From Rhizobium mongolense USDA 1844 (lineage in GTDB: Bacteria > Pseudomonadota > Alphaproteobacteria > Rhizobiales > Rhizobiaceae), in NCBI RefSeq assembly GCF_000419765.1, contig NZ_ATTQ01000027.1:1-59300 (forward strand): DNA of 59,300 bases. Reading direction: 5' to 3'. The notes beneath the pieces were generated by a model. The model was not told the DNA's origin, made no database searches, and saw nothing but the letters and a program-made list of their open reading frames with translations. This document shows positions 1 to 7,842 of this stretch, piece after piece. The translations under genes and the position numbers were made by a program. Position 1 is the first letter of the stretch. Each line of letters begins with the position of its first letter.

Positions 1-2
1 CC

Positions 3-500
3 GATATGGCGTCGCGCTTTCCGCACGAGTTCTCCGGCGGTCAGCGTCAGCGCATCTGCATTGCCCGGGCGCTGGCGCTCGATCCGAAGGTGATCGTCGC
101 CGATGAAAGCGTCTCGGCGCTCGACGTCTCGATCAAGGCGCAGGTCATCAATCTGATGCTGGACCTGCAGCAGAGCCTCAACCTCGCCTTCCTGTTCATC
201 TCGCATGACATGGCCGTCGTCGAACGCGTCAGCCACCGTGTTGCGGTCATGTATCTCGGTGAGATCGTCGAGATCGGCCCGCGTGCTGCCATCTTCGGCA
301 ACCCGCAGCACCCTTATACGAAGACGCTGATGGCGGCCGTTCCCGTGCCCGATCCGGATCGCCGGCGCGTGAGACGCGGACTATCGACGGAGGAGCTGAA
401 AAATCCGGTCCGACCGCTAGATTATGTTGGAGCAACGCCGCGTTACCGCGAGATCGGCGCTGGCCATCTCGTCCGGCTGGAACCTGCTGCATCACCGTGA
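3..500 (+). CDS. Oligopeptide-type ABC transporter ATP-binding protein (3' end)
   Basis: This is the C-terminal half of an ATPase that powers import of peptides or similar solutes (DppF/OppF/GsiA type) at the cytoplasmic face of the inner membrane. The reading frame is open from the window edge, so the start and the Walker A motif lie upstream. Visible in order are the ABC signature FSGGQRQR, Walker B (VIVADES) followed by the D-loop SALD, and the switch histidine in FISHD. The oligopeptide/dipeptide C-terminal extension follows, including GNPQHPYT and a run of Pro/Asp/Arg. Walker B is followed by Ser where most relatives have Pro (DEPVSALD), probably harmless. The permease and binding-protein genes are expected upstream of the window. 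Confidence 0.92.
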   Translation, partial: DMASRFPHEFSGGQRQRICIARALALDPKVIVADESVSALDVSIKAQVINLMLDLQQSLNLAFLFISHDMAVVERVSHRVAVMYLGEIVEIGPRAAIFGNPQHPYTKTLMAAVPVPDPDRRRVRRGLSTEELKNPVRPLDYVGATPRYREIGAGHLVRLEPAASP

Positions 501-534
501 TGCGACGTTATTGAAATGTCGAACGTCACGACAA

Positions 535-792
535 TCAATCGTAGAGCTCGCCATGGCCAATCTGCTCTTTTGCAGCGCCACTTATCGAGGAATTGCCCGC
601 CGGGTCAGGGTCCTTGCGATGGGCATCCTTGAGGAAATTTGCCGCCTCCGCAAAAGCGACGGTGATTTCTTCAGTGCCCCATCCTGCTTCGTTGGCGCTT
701 GCAATCAGCTGTTCCAGGGCCTGGTGGGCGGCATCACTTGCTTCTTTGAAGCGTTGGGAAGGGACTTCGGTCATCGGTGATGGGAAGGTCAT
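535..792 (-). CDS. Small hypothetical protein (85 aa)
   Basis: I do not recognise a named family. The frame stays open upstream of 792, but the ATG at 792 has a GAAGGA ribosome binding site a few bases upstream. The sequence from there (MTFPSPMTEV...) is composed like a real protein, while the upstream extension is rich in Arg/His/Cys and looks non-coding. The product is soluble and mostly helical: residues 12-60 form an amphipathic Ala/Glu-rich helical stretch and the C-terminus is polar. Small proteins of this style are common in Rhizobium accessory regions. Function unknown. Confidence 0.55.
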   Translation of the reverse strand: MTFPSPMTEVPSQRFKEASDAAHQALEQLIASANEAGWGTEEITVAFAEAANFLKDAHRKDPDPAGNSSISGAAKEQIGHGELYD

Positions 793-1285
793 TGATACAT
801 CCTTCAATCGATCATGGATCTCGTAGGTCAACGCGGCCCCATCGAAATGGATGCAGCAGTGAGTACCTTTTCTTAGCCATCGCCATTGTGCGGCTTGATG
901 CAACATCGTTGCGGACCTTTCGAAAAGGCCTCCTTCAGTATGGTAACCACGGCCATCGAAGAATTGGTAGCATATCCGGCCCACCTGGGAACTACCGGCA
1001 TGATTGGCAATCCGATGCTGCAGGCGCAGCGCATGGTGGTCAAAACCGGTAGTTGGAAACCTAGTCCGGATATTGGAAGTCTTAAGGATGAGTATCAACC
1101 GCCGTTCGCAACCCCTTAAAACATTGGATCTTTTGGACAACCGTCGATTGACAGGCTTGTTTATCTCTTATGACGTCGGCCTTGTCATCGCCAACCTCGG
1201 ACAAGCCGGTCGTGTTTAGCCCATTCATGGCCCTTACGGATTTTTCAACGCGGATTGACGAACGTCCCATCACTGGCAGACCTGC
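793..1285. other. Intergenic stretch without a supported gene
   Basis: Several overlapping frames of 60-90 codons occur on both strands, none with convincing protein composition or a clear ribosome binding site. The minus frame that runs through 795-1140 continues the 85-aa gene upstream but has no coding character. I see no RNA gene. Confidence 0.4.
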
Positions 1286-1600
1286 ATGACCTCCACCAAC
1301 GACTTTATCGCCGAAATCATCCGCGCCGCCAACAGGGTCGAAAGGCTAGGCAATGCCGAAAAGCGCCGACTCCTGCAGCGCGCAGTCGTGACAATCAGCA
1401 AGCTACGCGAGCGTACCGGGATACCGAGCAGCGATACGGACCACGATGCGGTTTTCGACTTGCAAGCGATCGAAGTGACCGTCGAGCGACGCAAGACCGG
1501 TGAAATCAAGCAAGCACTGCTTATGGCCGCCGACATGATCCGGACGCTGCACATCGTGTTGGATTCGGGAACAAAGATCACGACCAAGCTGCCGGAGTAA
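1286..1600 (+). CDS. Hypothetical protein (104 aa)
   Basis: Not recognised. The ATG at 1286 opens a 104-aa acidic/basic mixed protein predicted to be almost entirely helical. Residues 1-45 have a heptad-like pattern (IIRAANRVERLGNAEKRRLL), and the C-terminal half contains TVERRKTGEIKQALLMAADM. No membrane segment or signal peptide is visible. The ribosome binding site is weak (GGCAG). Codon use resembles the neighbouring real genes. It stands alone, with no gene partner closer than 400 bases. Confidence 0.55.
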   Translation: MTSTNDFIAEIIRAANRVERLGNAEKRRLLQRAVVTISKLRERTGIPSSDTDHDAVFDLQAIEVTVERRKTGEIKQALLMAADMIRTLHIVLDSGTKITTKLPE

Positions 1601-2616
1601 GCCGCCGCGAATCGCGTCAGCGGGCGCGGCTCTGCAGGCAGAACAGCAGACCGCACCGCTTCAGATCGAAGGCGAAAATCAGATTGCTTTATCAAACGGG
1701 ATGACGGTCGACCCCAGGGCGCATTCCCCGCGCGGTCGGTACAGCGGTTCCCATCAGTGTGCTCGATCTCATTGCGTCACGCCGCAGCAACAGTCCGGCT
1801 CCGAGGCGATCCGACAGAGGCCAACCTGCGCTCCTCGGCCTCATGGCAAGATCAACGTCCAAGCGTCCCAAGCGCCTTCCCGGCCGGGCGGGAACTGTCG
1901 TGCATCTTTTACGTCTAGCAGGCATCCCGAGACGCAGCCTTAAACGAGCGTCATGGATGCGTTTGTTAATGAAGGCTCGCGCGCCATACATGGATTGGTA
2001 CAGCAGCGCGAGGACTTTTGCAGCAAGCCGTGAATAGTCCTTCGGGGGGTGCGCCGGCAATGCCCGCCGAGAGTGACCCCGCGAGCTTTGAAGCATGGCG
2101 ATGGCTGAGCCGCCTAGGCGTTCCCAATATTGCGGTCGTTGCTCGGTCCGACGAAACGGGGCATATCCTCGATTTCAATCAGCGTCCCTGCCTTCTTGAC
2201 GAAGCGTTGGAAATTCTGACGCACCGCGCTCAAAGGAAATCTTCCCCAAGCAGTCTCCCCGCACGCACTTTGCCATGTCTCCATAGGAAACATCGCGCGT
2301 TAATCCCTCACCATTCGTGAATGAAATCAAAACTTTCATCGATGTTCATAATGTCTTCGATGAAGTTCTTGCGCTAACGTAAACAGGAAGGTCAAGTGAA
2401 AACCAGCCATTTTTGCCTCCTTGTCTTCGGCGTGTTGACGCCCAAAATTCAGGAGACGATTTGACGCGTTCAAGACCGCCAGTAAGGCTGCCGCGGACGA
2501 TATAAAACCCGGGGCCCTCATTGGCTCTCAGGTCTCCAGGTCATGCGGAGGCCCATCGCGTCGGCAGGCTGAAAAGCTGCGAAGATCGTCGAACGAGGCC
2601 ATATCGCCACCTTTGG
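1601..2616. other. About 1 kb with no convincing gene
   Basis: Frames at 1692-2096 (minus), 1759-2037 (plus) and 2018-2320 (plus) are open, but they are Arg/Ser/Pro-rich and lack clear ribosome binding sites. The plus frame 2060-2200 has the most protein-like composition (around FEAWRWLSRLGVPNIAVVAR) and could be the remnant of a gene. A weak EcfG-like motif (GGAAC, 16 bases, CGTC) begins near 1889. I see no mobile element or RNA gene. Confidence 0.4.
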
Positions 2617-3045
2617 TCAATCTGCAGAAGAGACGTTCGCAATTGTCGCAAGTCCGCGCTCGTATTTTAACGTGTCGCCTCCGGCTTGCCGCGCTTGGTC
2701 AAGATTGTCCTCGAGATCCGCCTGCTTGACGGGCCGTGCCAGCCGGTTGGCCATCGCCCGCCGCACAAAGACCTCGTCCTCCTCGCCTTGCCTTTTCGTC
2801 AATGCATCGACCGCGGCGAGGACGGCTTGGGAAAAGCCCTCTTCCTTCAGCCGATCGAGCGTCCATCCCCAGGCCTTTTCAGGCACATCGTGAAGGTAGG
2901 CGACCACTTTCTCGTCGTCGCCAGATACTGCGTCCGCGACCCTTCGACAGTGGTTAAAGTAAGGGTTTCCGAGCTTGTCCTGCTGGCCGTCGTGGGCCTC
3001 GGTTGCGATTTGAATGGCATGCTGGAGATGCTGTTCAGATTGCAT
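2617..3045 (-). CDS. HD-domain protein, RelA/SpoT hydrolase-like (142 aa)
   Basis: This is a compact HD-superfamily protein resembling the hydrolase half of RelA/SpoT and the stand-alone MESH1-type (p)ppGpp hydrolases. The metal-binding pattern is visible: His in the ATEAHDGQQDK segment near residue 17, the NHCRRVAD helix near residue 32, and the paired His-Asp in AYLHDVPEK near residue 52. A C-terminal Asp sits in VKQADLEDN near residue 110. No synthetase domain is present, so any activity would be phosphohydrolase. The start at 3045 has a good AGGAG site. It lies 10 bases behind the 138-aa membrane protein gene on the same strand, so the two are probably co-transcribed. The actual substrate is not shown by sequence. 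Confidence 0.8.
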   Translation of the reverse strand: MQSEQHLQHAIQIATEAHDGQQDKLGNPYFNHCRRVADAVSGDDEKVVAYLHDVPEKAWGWTLDRLKEEGFSQAVLAAVDALTKRQGEEDEVFVRRAMANRLARPVKQADLEDNLDQARQAGGDTLKYERGLATIANVSSAD

Positions 3046-3055
3046 CTAATTTCTC

Positions 3056-3472
3056 CTATCGGCGCGATTTTGCCTCGAGGCGAGCGACGATGAAGGGGAT
3101 CGCTGCTGTCGCAAGCGCACCCAGAGGAACGTGTCTCAGCACCCGCGCGCCGACAGCGGTCGCGGCCATGGCGCCGACAAGCTTCGCCCATGGGTATGTG
3201 CCAAGTTGATCATGAGCGCTGGCGTCGGCCCATTCGAGGTTGGATCTGGCAACGATCACCGCTCGCTGCTTGACGAGCGACAGCCTTGAGCGGAGGTTTT
3301 CGATCTCGTCCCGCACATGATCAAGGTCATCTCTAACCCGCTGGAAAGGACGTGCTTCCGGCGGGCCGCTGTCGGACGCTGAATAGGTTTCGGCCTCAAG
3401 CGCGGCGAGATGAGCCTGCAGCTGGACGTCGGTGTCAAGGCCTTCCGAGAGGGTTGTGTCGCGCTTGGGCAT
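3056..3472 (-). CDS. DUF883/ElaB-like membrane-anchored protein (138 aa)
   Basis: The N-terminal two thirds are hydrophilic and helical. A coiled-coil segment at about residues 45-75 (VRDDLDHVRDEIENLRSRL) is followed by a hydrophobic C-terminal segment at about residues 95-125 with small residues and a positive tail. This layout resembles ElaB/YqjD (DUF883) proteins, which sit in the inner membrane and in E. coli associate with ribosomes in stationary phase; membership here is by layout only. The ATG at 3472 has a GGAG site. A candidate EcfG/RpoE2 promoter lies about 120 bases upstream (3594-3618), which fits a stress or stationary-phase role. It precedes the HD-domain gene in a likely operon. 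Confidence 0.7.
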   Translation of the reverse strand: MPKRDTTLSEGLDTDVQLQAHLAALEAETYSASDSGPPEARPFQRVRDDLDHVRDEIENLRSRLSLVKQRAVIVARSNLEWADASAHDQLGTYPWAKLVGAMAATAVGARVLRHVPLGALATAAIPFIVARLEAKSRR

Positions 3473-4013
3473 GATGTTTCTCCAATAGATTTGCGGTCAC
3501 AGCACAGCGCGCCTTGGCACTGCGAACACACGCCGGGCGCCCCTTACGTGCCTCGCCCCTTGACCGGATTGTCCCGTGATCGCTCGTGCGCTCAACTCCT
3601 GCCGGAAAGGATTGTTCCTGAGCTGATTGTCGTTTTGACATCGAACCGCCTCGACACTCTTGACTGCCGAAACGGCCGGTGGATGCAGTGCGATCGTCGC
3701 CCTTTAGGGAGGCATATGCCACCAGCCACGTCGCCTTCGAAATGGATCTCGATATGCAAAACGAGGTCCGAAACGCTGCAAGGACACTGCGCGAGGCTCT
3801 CGTTGCAAAGCGTCGCGGGGATATGATCGAAACCGGAAGTGACCTGGAGCATCCTCGCCAAAAATAGGGTGGTCGCAGATGCTAGGGCGCGCCATGCCAT
3901 CACCATCGGTTCGAAGGTTCACAACCAAGCCGCTCAGATTTTGGGCGCGTGTGGCTTTCTGGTGATTGCTCATTGCCCGGCGACCGCTATCGTCATCCAA
4001 AAACGGGGTGACC
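3473..4013. other. Intergenic stretch with a stress-type promoter
   Basis: Apart from the minus-strand EcfG-like promoter at 3594-3618 I find no supported element. A 62-codon plus frame at 3679-3867 contains a helical stretch (MQNEVRNAARTLREAL) and might be a small gene, but it lacks a clear ribosome binding site. Confidence 0.4.
3594..3618 (-). promoter_or_regulatory. Candidate EcfG/RpoE2 general-stress promoter
   Basis: Read on the minus strand, the site is GGAAC (3618-3614), 16 bases, then AGTT (3597-3594). EcfG-type sigma factors of alpha-proteobacteria recognise GGAAC and a CGTT-like -10 at this spacing. It points at the DUF883-like gene starting at 3472. One -10 base differs from consensus. 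Confidence 0.5.
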
Positions 4014-4235
4014 ATGGCAAAGACGGACTGGCCCAAAGAGCCGCTGACAAGCGAAACCATGAAGATGCTCGATCGCATTCTTCGCGAATGGTGCGCCGAG
4101 CAAGATTGCGAGCCATCGAGTGAGGCCGCCATCGTGCAGGCCAAAGCCCTCATTGACTGGTTTGAATTCGGCGTGCGGGATGAGGCGGAGCTTGCGAGAC
4201 TGCTTCGCGACGAGCTTACGACGAAGCAATCGTAG
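4014..4235 (+). CDS. Small hypothetical protein (73 aa)
   Basis: I do not recognise a family. The ATG at 4014 gives MAKTDWPKEP and a compact helical protein with a clear amphipathic core (MKMLDRILREW at 17-27, IVQAKALIDWFEFG at 40-53, LARLLRDEL at 60-68). An earlier in-frame ATG at 3966 adds 16 residues of poor composition, so I prefer the later start. No signal peptide or membrane segment is present. The stop at 4233-4235 abuts the next EcfG-like promoter. It sits among stress-type genes; function unknown. Confidence 0.6.
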   Translation: MAKTDWPKEPLTSETMKMLDRILREWCAEQDCEPSSEAAIVQAKALIDWFEFGVRDEAELARLLRDELTTKQS

Positions 4236-4259
4236 GAACTCTGAGCGTCTTTGGAAGTT
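4235..4259 (+). promoter_or_regulatory. Candidate EcfG/RpoE2 general-stress promoter
   Basis: GGAAC at 4235-4239, 16 bases, then AGTT at 4256-4259. It has the same layout as the site at 3594-3618. The next gene downstream is the SDR at 4447, giving a leader of roughly 180 bases. Confidence 0.45.
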
Positions 4260-4446
4260 GTGTTGAGACACAGCCAAGGAGACATGAAACGCATTCCCGT
4301 CGCCTGCATCGCCACGGCAACCACCTAGGCGCTACAAAACGGTAGGACAATCGTGACCCGAACGCTTGGCCGCACGCTTGTCCAGCTTTCGAGCATCATC
4401 TCCAAATGGCCCAAGGACCTTAACACGCGACCCGTGGGAGATCGCC

Positions 4447-5304
4447 ATGCCAAACTATCCAGCCCCGCCCTTCGACACCCCCAAGCAGCCAATGCCCGGA
4501 TCGACGAACGCCATGTCGCCGTTGCCGGATCATGGCGAACATACTTACCGTGGCTCCGGTCGCCTCAAGGACAAGAAGGCGATCATCACCGGCGGCGACA
4601 GCGGTATCGGCCGGGCGGTCGCCATAGCTTACGCCCGAGAAGGTGCCGATGTTCTCATCGCCTATCTGGACGAGGATGATGACGCCAATGAAACGAAAAA
4701 ATGGGTCGAAAAAGCCGGTCGCAAGGCCATCCTGTTGCGGGGCGACATCCAAAACCCCGAGCATTGCCGCCACATCATCGACACGGCCAGGGCAGAACTC
4801 GGCGGCATCGATATTCTCGTCAACAATGCCGCTCATCAGGCAAGCTTCAGCGACATTGGAGACATCAGTGACCAGGAATGGGAGCTGACATTCAAGGTCA
4901 ATATCCACGCGATGTTCTACCTTTCCAAAGCGGCTGTCGCGCATATGAAACCAGGTAGCGCGATTATCAACACTGCCTCGATCAACGCTGACAGTCCAAG
5001 CCCGCACCTGCTTGCCTATGCCACAACAAAAGGCGCCATCCAGAACTTCACCGCTGGTCTTGCCCAAATGCTTGCCGACAAAGGTATCCGGGCAAATGCG
5101 GTGGCGCCCGGGCCGATCTGGACGCCACTGATCCCATCAACCCTGCCGGAGGACGCAGTCAGGAATTTCGGAAAACAGGTTCCAATGCACCGCCCTGGGC
5201 AGCCGGCCGAACTGGCGACGACCTATGTAATGCTCGCCGATCCCCTGTCGAGCTATGTCTCAGGCGCAACAATTGCCGTTACAGGTGGCAAACCGATCAT
5301 CTGA
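4447..5304 (+). CDS. SDR-family oxidoreductase, YghA-like (285 aa)
   Basis: This is a classical short-chain dehydrogenase with the extended N-terminus typical of the YghA/general-stress-protein-39 group. The cofactor motif TGGDSGIGRA is near residues 43-52, NNAA at about 125, and the catalytic Ser (TASINADS) is followed by YATTK near residue 188. The substrate cannot be named from sequence; relatives are NAD(P)-dependent aldehyde/ketone reductases often induced by stress. I chose the ATG at 4447 because the family begins with this Pro-rich MPNYPAPP segment; the longer frame from 4366 adds unrelated residues. A predicted EcfG promoter lies upstream, and two small hydrophilic proteins follow on the same strand. 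Confidence 0.9.
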   Translation: MPNYPAPPFDTPKQPMPGSTNAMSPLPDHGEHTYRGSGRLKDKKAIITGGDSGIGRAVAIAYAREGADVLIAYLDEDDDANETKKWVEKAGRKAILLRGDIQNPEHCRHIIDTARAELGGIDILVNNAAHQASFSDIGDISDQEWELTFKVNIHAMFYLSKAAVAHMKPGSAIINTASINADSPSPHLLAYATTKGAIQNFTAGLAQMLADKGIRANAVAPGPIWTPLIPSTLPEDAVRNFGKQVPMHRPGQPAELATTYVMLADPLSSYVSGATIAVTGGKPII

Positions 5305-5410
5305 TCGCAAGCGCCGGCACATTGCGGACCGGCAAAGCAACTTGAAGCGCGCCAGCGAGCGTTTTGCCGGCCGCGTCTGGCGTCGTTCAAGTTCCCGATT
5401 CTCCGACTTT

Positions 5411-5435
5411 GGAACCTTGGACTTGATCAAGGGTT
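5411..5435 (+). promoter_or_regulatory. Candidate EcfG/RpoE2 general-stress promoter
   Basis: GGAAC at 5411-5415, 16 bases, then GGTT at 5432-5435. This is the third site of the same layout in 2 kb and lies about 78 bases before the start of the 67-aa hydrophilic protein gene. Confidence 0.5.
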
Positions 5436-5512
5436 AGACAGCCAGGAACGATCTATAGCGATGGCAGCCGGCAAGCCTGCTTCAACCCCGCAATGACAAA
5501 CGGAGAACTAAA

Positions 5513-5716
5513 ATGGGCATGAATTTACCGAAGAATGGCCCACCAGGAACCACCGATCAGTCGCCACGTTGGGAAGGCCCCAAGGGGAATACTCCGAGAG
5601 GCTATCTCCCGCCGAAAGACGATCCGGACAACGATCGGGACGCGCTTGGTGAAAACAACCGTGATCCAGAGAGAAAAAATCTTTCCGATGCCTTCAAGAC
5701 AAGAGGAGGAAGCTGA
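5513..5716 (+). CDS. Small hydrophilic hypothetical protein (67 aa)
   Basis: The product is very hydrophilic, rich in Pro, Gly, Asp and Asn (for example PPKDDPDNDRDALG), with no predicted core; it is probably disordered. Such low-complexity polar proteins are often stress-induced in rhizobia, but I cannot assign a family. The ATG at 5513 follows a GGAG-type site by about seven bases. The next gene begins one base after its stop, so the two are certainly co-transcribed. A predicted EcfG promoter lies upstream. Confidence 0.65.
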   Translation: MGMNLPKNGPPGTTDQSPRWEGPKGNTPRGYLPPKDDPDNDRDALGENNRDPERKNLSDAFKTRGGS

Positions 5717-5717
5717 C

Positions 5718-5930
5718 ATGGGTGGAAGCCCCAAGAAAGATGCCGCCGGCCAATTCGCGAAGTCTCAAGCAGACAGAAAGGCTTCCGGCGTTCACAGCGC
5801 CAAGCCCACCGTCATAACGGGCTCGGAGGATGCCACGGTTCATAAAAATCCTCCAGGCAAGCAAAAGCCAGAAAAAGACTGGGACCTGAACTACGATCCC
5901 GCTGAGATGAACGAGGGTCAATCGCACTAG
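5718..5930 (+). CDS. Small hydrophilic hypothetical protein (70 aa)
   Basis: A second polar, Lys/Pro/Gly-rich protein begins directly after the 67-aa gene; the AGGAGGA within the end of that gene serves as its ribosome binding site. The sequence MGGSPKKDAAGQFAKSQADR and the acidic tail (DLNYDPAEMNEG) suggest an unstructured, water-soluble protein. No known domain is visible. The tight coupling with its neighbour suggests a shared role, perhaps desiccation or osmotic stress, but that is inference from composition and from the predicted promoter only. Confidence 0.65.
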   Translation: MGGSPKKDAAGQFAKSQADRKASGVHSAKPTVITGSEDATVHKNPPGKQKPEKDWDLNYDPAEMNEGQSH

Positions 5931-6236
5931 GTGTTGGCATCGGCGGCGCAGAAGAGGCGGCTGCCTCGTTCGTGCTATTCCGCTATCCGCTGGCCTGAGT
6001 TGGGTTTCCAGATGCCTGTTGTCGGCGCCGTCATCTATGGCGTAGATGTTGAGAAGAATGGAATTGGCGACGGTATTGGTGATTTCGTCGGCCTGACGGA
6101 AAGCTTCCATATCTTACGGCGCTCGGCGTAACTTGTATCTGGCTGCAGCCTTTCTACGCCATTAATCCGAAGCTCGGAATATCAAGATTGCGCCATATGG
6201 CTATCGATGGCTCGCTTCGAAGAAGGAGGCCGGCTG
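5931..6236. other. Short intergenic stretch
   Basis: Open frames exist on both strands (plus 5931-6131, minus part of 5694-6110) but neither has a ribosome binding site or recognisable composition. Only the strong SD of the next gene (AGAAGGAGG) near 6220-6230 is clear. Confidence 0.4.
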
Positions 6237-7202
6237 ATGCATATAGGGTATCATGCGTCCCATGAGCAATTCACACCCTCGGACTTGCGACACTATGTGC
6301 AGCGTGCCGAGGCCGCCGGATTCCAGAGCATTATGTCTTCTGATCATTTCGCCCCGTGGAGCGAGCGCCAGGGCCAATCGGGTTTCGTCTGGTCATGGCT
6401 TGGAGCGGCAATGCAGGCAACCCGTCTGCCGTTTGGGCTTATCACGGTTCCTTCTGGTTGGCGCTATCATCCTGCGATCACTGCGCAAGCTGCCGCGACC
6501 GTGTGCGAGCTCTTTCCGGGAAGGCTGACATGGCTGGCGGTTGGCAGCGGCGAGGCTCTGAACGAGCACGTTGTCGGCGGCGGCTGGCCGTCCAAGGCGG
6601 AACGGAACGCCAGGCTGCTTGCCGGCGTCGAGATCATGAAGGAGCTTTGGGCAGGACAGACGGTCAGTCGGCTGAAGCCGATCAAGGTTGACGAGGCGAG
6701 ACTTTACACGCTCCCGACCGAACCACCGCTGATCGTTGCCGGTGCACTTTCAGCAAGAACAGCCGAGTGGGCGGGCCATTGGGCAGATGCGCTAATTACG
6801 GTCAATCAACCCCGCGAGCGACTTGAAGAGATCATAGACGCCTTCAGATTCGGCGGCGGGAATGGAAAGCCTCTCTATCTGCAGGCCCATGTCTCCTACG
6901 CAAAAAGTCAGTTCGAGGCACGCGCGAATGCTTACGACCAGTGGCGCAGCAACGCGGTGACAGCGGCGATGGCGGAAGACCTCCGTCTCACTGGGGATTT
7001 CGACGATGCCTGTCGGCAGGTCCGCCCTGAAGACATGGATCAGCATGTCCGCATTTCGGCCGATCCTGCAGATCATATCGCATGGCTGGGTGATGATGCG
7101 CACATGGGCTTCGAAAAGGTATTCTTGCACAATGTCGGTCGCAACCAAGCGGAGTTCATCGATGTCTTTGCCAAAGACGTCTTAGCCGCGTTCAAAACTT
7201 AG
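6237..7202 (+). CDS. LLM-class flavin-dependent oxidoreductase (321 aa)
   Basis: This is a bacterial-luciferase-like TIM-barrel monooxygenase/oxidoreductase, closest in layout to the non-F420 LLM group (TIGR03885-like). The barrel start MHIGYHASHEQF, the second strand region SIMSSDHFAPW with the conserved active-site His, and the phosphate-binding loop LTWLAVGSGEALNE are typical. The start at 6237 follows AGAAGGAGG by six bases, and the upstream in-frame ATG at 6207 is not needed. Substrate is unknown; relatives oxidise small organic compounds with reduced FMN. It stands alone before a 640-base intergenic region containing an IS fragment. Confidence 0.88.
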   Translation: MHIGYHASHEQFTPSDLRHYVQRAEAAGFQSIMSSDHFAPWSERQGQSGFVWSWLGAAMQATRLPFGLITVPSGWRYHPAITAQAAATVCELFPGRLTWLAVGSGEALNEHVVGGGWPSKAERNARLLAGVEIMKELWAGQTVSRLKPIKVDEARLYTLPTEPPLIVAGALSARTAEWAGHWADALITVNQPRERLEEIIDAFRFGGGNGKPLYLQAHVSYAKSQFEARANAYDQWRSNAVTAAMAEDLRLTGDFDDACRQVRPEDMDQHVRISADPADHIAWLGDDAHMGFEKVFLHNVGRNQAEFIDVFAKDVLAAFKT

Positions 7203-7842
7203 GCGCGGAACCTCCCGTCACCCTAGGCTTCCCGCGGCACTGGTGATTAGAGCGTTTTCCCGCATATGCACCTGCCTGGACGACGGGGTCTAAGTGAACC
7301 TGTCATACGATCGAGAACTGCAGGACGGTTTCCAGCGCGTTCAATTCCGGCGAGTGCGGCGGCAGCAACGTCAAGATGATCTTGTCCGGCATCTTCAGTC
7401 TCAGCGTTTATTGGGCAACATTATTTCTTCCAAACGATTAAGTCTTAAGAGTTGACATTACGCAATGGCGGAAGGTAGCATATTGCATGACGGAATAAAT
7501 GACATCGTTTTGCCGATACTGACAAGTATCGATATTGAGTAGCCTACACCTTTAAGACACTGTTCCCGCCTAAATCCCTTGCTTCGCGCAAAAATCGGTC
7601 GACATTCTTTTAACATAGCCCGCTGCAGCGACATTTATATTTGTACGAGGCGCGCGCTGTGTTGTTTTTTTAACTTTGAAATTCATCGTTAATGTAACAC
7701 TAAATTCTGGAGCAGCGTGAAGAGCATATGATTAAAATCAATCTTTGCGGGCCTTTGAAAGGCGCTCAGAGCGTCATTGCTCTACGGTCGGGGGCGCTGC
7801 ATCTCAACTGACCGCTAAACAAAGGGATACGAGGCTGGCAGC
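7203..7842. other. Intergenic region at the left edge of the EPS locus
   Basis: The first part holds an IS630-type transposase remnant (7303-7405). From about 7420 to 7780 the sequence is AT-rich with several T-runs, typical of a regulated promoter region in rhizobia. I see no tRNA or complete terminal inverted repeats. Confidence 0.5.
7303..7405 (-). pseudogene. IS630-family transposase remnant
   Basis: On the minus strand a short frame reads MPDKIILTLLPPHSPELN followed by ALETVLQF, then a stop. This matches the highly conserved region of IS630-type DDE transposases around LPPYSPELNPxExxW, just before the catalytic Glu. Here the Pro after ELN and the Trp are changed and the frame ends early. 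Neither the N-terminal part of the transposase nor terminal repeats are visible. It is a decayed scar next to the EPS cluster. Confidence 0.6.

Noticed and set aside
1692..2320. Overlapping plus and minus frames of 92-134 codons that might be small genes
   Set aside because: Arg/Ser/Pro-rich composition, competing frames on both strands and no clear ribosome binding sites; only part of 2060-2200 looks protein-like.
3679..3867. 62-codon plus frame with a helical segment
   Set aside because: No ribosome binding site and no support beyond one amphipathic stretch.
5694..6110. 138-codon minus frame behind the hydrophilic peptide genes
   Set aside because: Mostly antisense to the well-supported 70-aa gene; no ribosome binding site.
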